Positions 61,256-64,000 of a stretch of DNA of 64,000 nt are shown here, in pieces. Position numbers and translations under genes: made by a program. The notes under the pieces were generated by a model. That model did not search any database. It was not told where the DNA came from and worked only from the letters and a program-made list of their open reading frames with translations. The first letter of the stretch is position 1. Each line of letters opens with the position of its first letter. Origin of the DNA: Chloroflexota bacterium (GTDB lineage: Bacteria; Chloroflexota; UBA6077; JACCZL01); assembly GCA_020845495.1 (NCBI GenBank), contig JADLFM010000010.1, forward strand, positions 33,409 through 97,408, given 5' to 3'.

Positions 61256-62617
61256 TCAGTCGCGGAGGGTACGCACGCCGGTCGCCGCCGAACCAAGCGC
61301 GATCGCGCCGAGCACCCCGGCCACCAGCCAGAGGACGGGGCGTGGTCCGTACAGGTCGATCAGGAAGCCGCCGCCAGCCATCCCAAGCGACGTCGCGCCG
61401 AACGACAGCAAGCGGTAGACGCTGTTCACCCGCCCTTGCAGCCCGTCCGGGATCAAGCCGAGCCGGAACGAAACCTGGGTGATACCGGTCATGGTCTCCA
61501 TCATGCCCTCGAAGAATAGCCCGACCGCCACCAGCCAGACCGAGCCGGAGAGGGCAACAATCGCCACGGCAACGGCATGGACGACCAGGATACCGACCAT
61601 GTGCCAGCCGACCGGCGCCCAGCGCCGCAGCCAGGGCGTGATGGCCGCCGCCGACAGCCCGCCGGCGCCGGCCGTGCTGAACAGCAGTCCGATGGCGGCC
61701 GGTCCGAGTCCAAGCTCATCGCGGCTCAGCACGATCACCGTCAGCATGACCGGCGAGAAGGCGAACCGCTGTCCCATGTTCAGGATCATCAGGACGCGGA
61801 TGGCATACTCGCGCCAGACGTAGTGGACTCCTTCGACGATCTGGCGCGTGAGCGGCGGCCCCGCTCCGGGTGTCCGCCTCGCCTGGAAGGCCGTCTTGAT
61901 TCCCACCAGCGCCAGCACCGACACGGTGTAACTGAGTGCATCGACCCCGTACGCCAGAACGCCGCCGGCCACCACAGTCGCGCCAGCCCCAACGATCATG
62001 CCGCCGAGCCCGGGGCTCGCGAGCAGGGCGACACCCTCGGACGTGGTGTTCATCGCGTGGGCCGACGCGATCTGGCGACGCTTGACGAGGCGTGGGAGCG
62101 CCGCTACCTGCGAGATCGTAAAGAACGATTGCGCCGAGCCGAGCACCAGGCCCACGACCAGGACGTGCCAGACGCTCAAGTGCCAGAAAAGCCAGGCCAG
62201 CGGCACTGACACGACGGCCAGCGCTCGCGCCGTGTCGCAGACGATCATCAGTTTGCGCCGGTCCAACCGGTCGATGAGCGCCCCGGCCGGCAACCCGAGG
62301 ATGACCATGGGGAAGGTCAGCGACGCTCCCACCAGCCCGGCCAGCGCCGGCGACTCAGTCAGCCCGAGCACCAGCAGCGGTGCGGCGATCTTGGTGATAC
62401 CGCTCCCGACGCTCGAGACCGTCTGACCTAGCCAGAGCCGCAAGAACTCGTAGTTCTGCCAGAGCTTCTCCGGGCGCGGGCGCTCCTCCTCCAGCAGGTG
62501 GGCCGACTCCCCCACCGCTGAATCAGGGCGCTGATCTTCAATACGCGGACCCGGCGGCGGATCCTGGGGCACTGAGAGCGGCTGGTCGTCTTCTAAAGGG
62601 CGCAGAGCATCGGTCAC
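61256..62617 (-). CDS. MFS transporter (MFS_3, enterobactin-exporter-like)
   Basis: The 453-residue protein has a 50-residue acidic/Pro-rich N-terminal tail, then 12 membrane helices starting FLRLWLGQTVSSVGSGITKI, with the MFS motif A-like GALIDRLDRRKLMI between helices 2 and 3. The second half shows RWAPVGWHMVGI and LQGRVNSVYRLLSFGATSLG. MFS_3 members export siderophores or drugs by proton antiport. Its stop is 29 bp from the convergent kimA stop. Substrate unknown. Confidence 0.9.
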   Translation of the reverse strand: MTDALRPLEDDQPLSVPQDPPPGPRIEDQRPDSAVGESAHLLEEERPRPEKLWQNYEFLRLWLGQTVSSVGSGITKIAAPLLVLGLTESPALAGLVGASLTFPMVILGLPAGALIDRLDRRKLMIVCDTARALAVVSVPLAWLFWHLSVWHVLVVGLVLGSAQSFFTISQVAALPRLVKRRQIASAHAMNTTSEGVALLASPGLGGMIVGAGATVVAGGVLAYGVDALSYTVSVLALVGIKTAFQARRTPGAGPPLTRQIVEGVHYVWREYAIRVLMILNMGQRFAFSPVMLTVIVLSRDELGLGPAAIGLLFSTAGAGGLSAAAITPWLRRWAPVGWHMVGILVVHAVAVAIVALSGSVWLVAVGLFFEGMMETMTGITQVSFRLGLIPDGLQGRVNSVYRLLSFGATSLGMAGGGFLIDLYGPRPVLWLVAGVLGAIALGSAATGVRTLRD

Positions 62618-62884
62618 TGGTGTTGCCGCCTCCCGTCGTCGGGCCTCCCGCCGGCGGGAAGCTCGGTCTTACGGCGCCGCGTATCGGCCGCGCCCATATC
62701 GCATTGTACGCGAGCGTACGCGCGCCAGCCGCGCACGTCCGCGCGAGCGGCTGGACGCAGTGTGCGCAGGCCCAGCCCCCTGGCTCGGGCAGTCGTGGTA
62801 CCGTCCCTCCTGAAGCGCCCTCCGGTGCCTGACGTCGCTACGTCGTTGATGGCGCCAGGAGGGACCGCGCGAAGGGAGCCTGCC

Positions 62885-63838
62885 ATGCCACCACTGCGAG
62901 CGGGGCTGGTGATTCGAGGGCCGGATGCTGCCGCGACAGTCGAGGCGATCGTGCGGGCCGAGCAGTTGGGGCTGCCGGCCGTCTGGTCGACGGTCGGCGG
63001 CACGAATCCCGATGCCGTGACGACGTTCGCCGCGGCTGCCGCAAAGACCTCGCATATCCAGCTTGGAACCTCGATCGTGCCGACCTACTCCCGGCACCCG
63101 ATCGTGCTAGCCACACAGGCGCTCGTGCTTTCCGCGCTCGCGCCTGGACGGATTCGCCTCGGGGTTGGCCCGAGCCACCGTCCGACCATCGAGGGCATGT
63201 TCGGGCTGCCCTTCGAGCGGCCCCTGGAGCATCTCCGCGAGTACGTCGCCGTGCTCCACGGCCTGCTTTGGGAGGGCAAGGTCGACCTCGAGGGCACGCA
63301 ATTTCGGGTTCGCGCCGCGTTGCCAGCCGGCGTCGAACCGCCGCGTACGCCGATCCCAATCTCAGCGCTGCGGGCTGGCTCGTTCCGGCTGGCCGGCGAG
63401 GTAGCAGACGGCGCGATCTCCTGGGTCTGCCCGGTGCCGTACCTGCTGGGCACGGCCCGCCCAGCGCTCGAAGCGGGCGCTCGCGCGGCCGGCCGTCCGA
63501 CGCCACCGCTGATCGGGCATGTGCCGGTGGCAATGAGCGAAGACCGAGCCGCCGTTCGAGCCGCCGCCCGGCAGCAGTTGGCGACCTATGGGCGGCTCCC
63601 TTTCTACGTCCGCATGTTTGCGGACGCCGGCTTCCCGGTCGGATCGGACGGCGCGATGCCTGACGCTCTGGTCCACGAACTTGTGGTGTCAGGGAGCGCG
63701 GACGCCGTCGAAGCGCGCTTGCGCGAGATCCAGGCGGCGGGCGTGGATGAGCTGATCGTCACCCTGGTGACAGTCGCGGACGGCCAGGCCGAGGAGACGG
63801 CGCTCATCGGCGTGCTCGCCCGCGCAGCCAGGGGATGA
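62885..63838 (+). CDS. LLM-class flavin-dependent (F420/FMN) oxidoreductase
   Basis: The 317-residue protein is a luciferase-like monooxygenase-fold enzyme: RAEQLGLPAVWSTVGG, IQLGTSIVPTYSRHPIVLAT, LAPGRIRLGVGPSHRPTIEG, YVAVLHGLLWEGKVDLEG and a C-terminal LREIQAAGVDELIVTLV. LLM enzymes of this branch mostly use coenzyme F420 (F420-dependent dehydrogenases) or FMN. GAAGGGAG lies 6 nt before ATG 62885. It is divergent from the MFS gene. Substrate unknown. Confidence 0.9.
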   Translation: MPPLRAGLVIRGPDAAATVEAIVRAEQLGLPAVWSTVGGTNPDAVTTFAAAAAKTSHIQLGTSIVPTYSRHPIVLATQALVLSALAPGRIRLGVGPSHRPTIEGMFGLPFERPLEHLREYVAVLHGLLWEGKVDLEGTQFRVRAALPAGVEPPRTPIPISALRAGSFRLAGEVADGAISWVCPVPYLLGTARPALEAGARAAGRPTPPLIGHVPVAMSEDRAAVRAAARQQLATYGRLPFYVRMFADAGFPVGSDGAMPDALVHELVVSGSADAVEARLREIQAAGVDELIVTLVTVADGQAEETALIGVLARAARG

Positions 63839-63843
63839 TAGCG

Positions 63844-63907
63844 CCCTCACCCCCTCGCTCCCACTCCCGCGTGCGAGGCTGCCCCCTCACCCCCTCTCCC
63901 GCGTGCG
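63844..63907. repeat. Intergenic CCCTCACCCCCTC repeat pair
   Basis: CCCTCACCCCCTC is followed by CTCCCGCGTGCG in two copies (63844-63875, with a 7-nt insertion between the parts, and 63884-63907 without it). Similar CCCTCACCCCCTCTCCC words are scattered REP-like elements in some high-GC genomes. Confidence 0.6.
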
Positions 63908-63908
63908 T

Positions 63909-64000
63909 TCATGGGCGGACAGTTTGAGCAAAGAGAAAGCGGAGGGCCTGGGCGCGGTACCAGCGGGTGGTCCAGGCGGGAGCACTGAGGTGTGAGAGGA
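63909..64000 (-). CDS. 3' end of an unidentified gene (partial)
   Basis: From the window edge a minus-strand frame runs 29 codons to TGA at 63909-63911 and ends with SAPAWTTRWYRAQALRFLFA followed by QTVRP. The aromatic, ordered composition looks like a real C-terminus. The upstream part is outside the window and no family can be given. A transposase or transferase end is possible but unproved. Confidence 0.4.
   Translation of the reverse strand, partial: LSHLSAPAWTTRWYRAQALRFLFAQTVRP

Overview
The window is GC-rich, densely coding DNA from a bacterium with frequent GTG/TTG starts, GGAGG-type ribosome binding sites and many tightly coupled two-component operons. The gene families present (MgtC/DUF4010 protein, KimA-type K+ importer, LuxR regulators with STAND-type ATPases, LLM flavin oxidoreductase, DUF4118 sensor kinases) and the codon style suggest a Chloroflexota member (Thermomicrobia/Sphaerobacter-like or an uncultured relative). 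This is an inference: no rRNA or complete tRNA is present to prove it.

Layout. 1-12.7 kb is an exopolysaccharide region. Minus-strand genes run from a nucleotidyltransferase-fold protein through a WecG/TagA/CpsF glycosyltransferase, a coupled small membrane protein, a polyprenyl-phosphate sugar transferase, an HlyD/MacA-like adaptor and a membrane J-domain protein to a GT4 glycosyltransferase cut by the window edge. Plus-strand genes are a response regulator, a GT4 and a membrane GT2. 12.7-16 kb looks like a replicon-maintenance or integrated-element module. It has an initiator-like winged-helix protein whose gene contains two tandem DnaA-box-like 9-mers and four 24-bp iteron-like repeats followed by an A-rich tract, plus a convergent tyrosine recombinase preceded by a small ORF and a long inverted repeat. 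16-33.4 kb is metabolic and accessory: SDR and zinc alcohol dehydrogenases, a serine hydrolase, an RTX-repeat secreted protein, a NodU/CmcH carbamoyltransferase, TrpB2, a tyrosine phosphatase, a DUF4010 membrane protein, a double universal stress protein, an inositol-monophosphatase-family enzyme, a TAT-exported HbpS/GlcG protein and a DUF962 protein.

33.4-47 kb is regulatory: one response regulator between two sensor kinases in a coupled operon, a protein with a histidine-rich repeat tail, a degenerate receiver protein, a lipoprotein, and two large LuxR/ATPase regulators transcribed towards each other around a small membrane protein. 47-57 kb carries secreted or surface proteins, zinc-ribbon and basic small proteins, glucose-6-phosphate isomerase, a class-A-like beta-lactamase-fold protein with a Pro-rich tail, a tRNA-Glu-like 3' remnant, a nonsense-interrupted small gene next to a 14-bp repeat array, and a PAS/chemoreceptor-like soluble protein. 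57-61 kb is a probable potassium module: KdpE-like regulator and truncated KdpD-like kinase divergent from a KimA-family importer. The window ends with an MFS exporter, an LLM oxidoreductase and the 3' end of another gene.

Three features cut across the annotation. (1) The candidate origin lies inside the initiator-like gene. (2) Arrays of CTGAAY-like hexamers spaced exactly 11 bp lie upstream of three signalling genes or operons, as expected for OmpR/PhoB-family binding sites. (3) Many intergenic regions contain short tandem duplications (13-22 bp units), the largest being about seven 14-bp copies.
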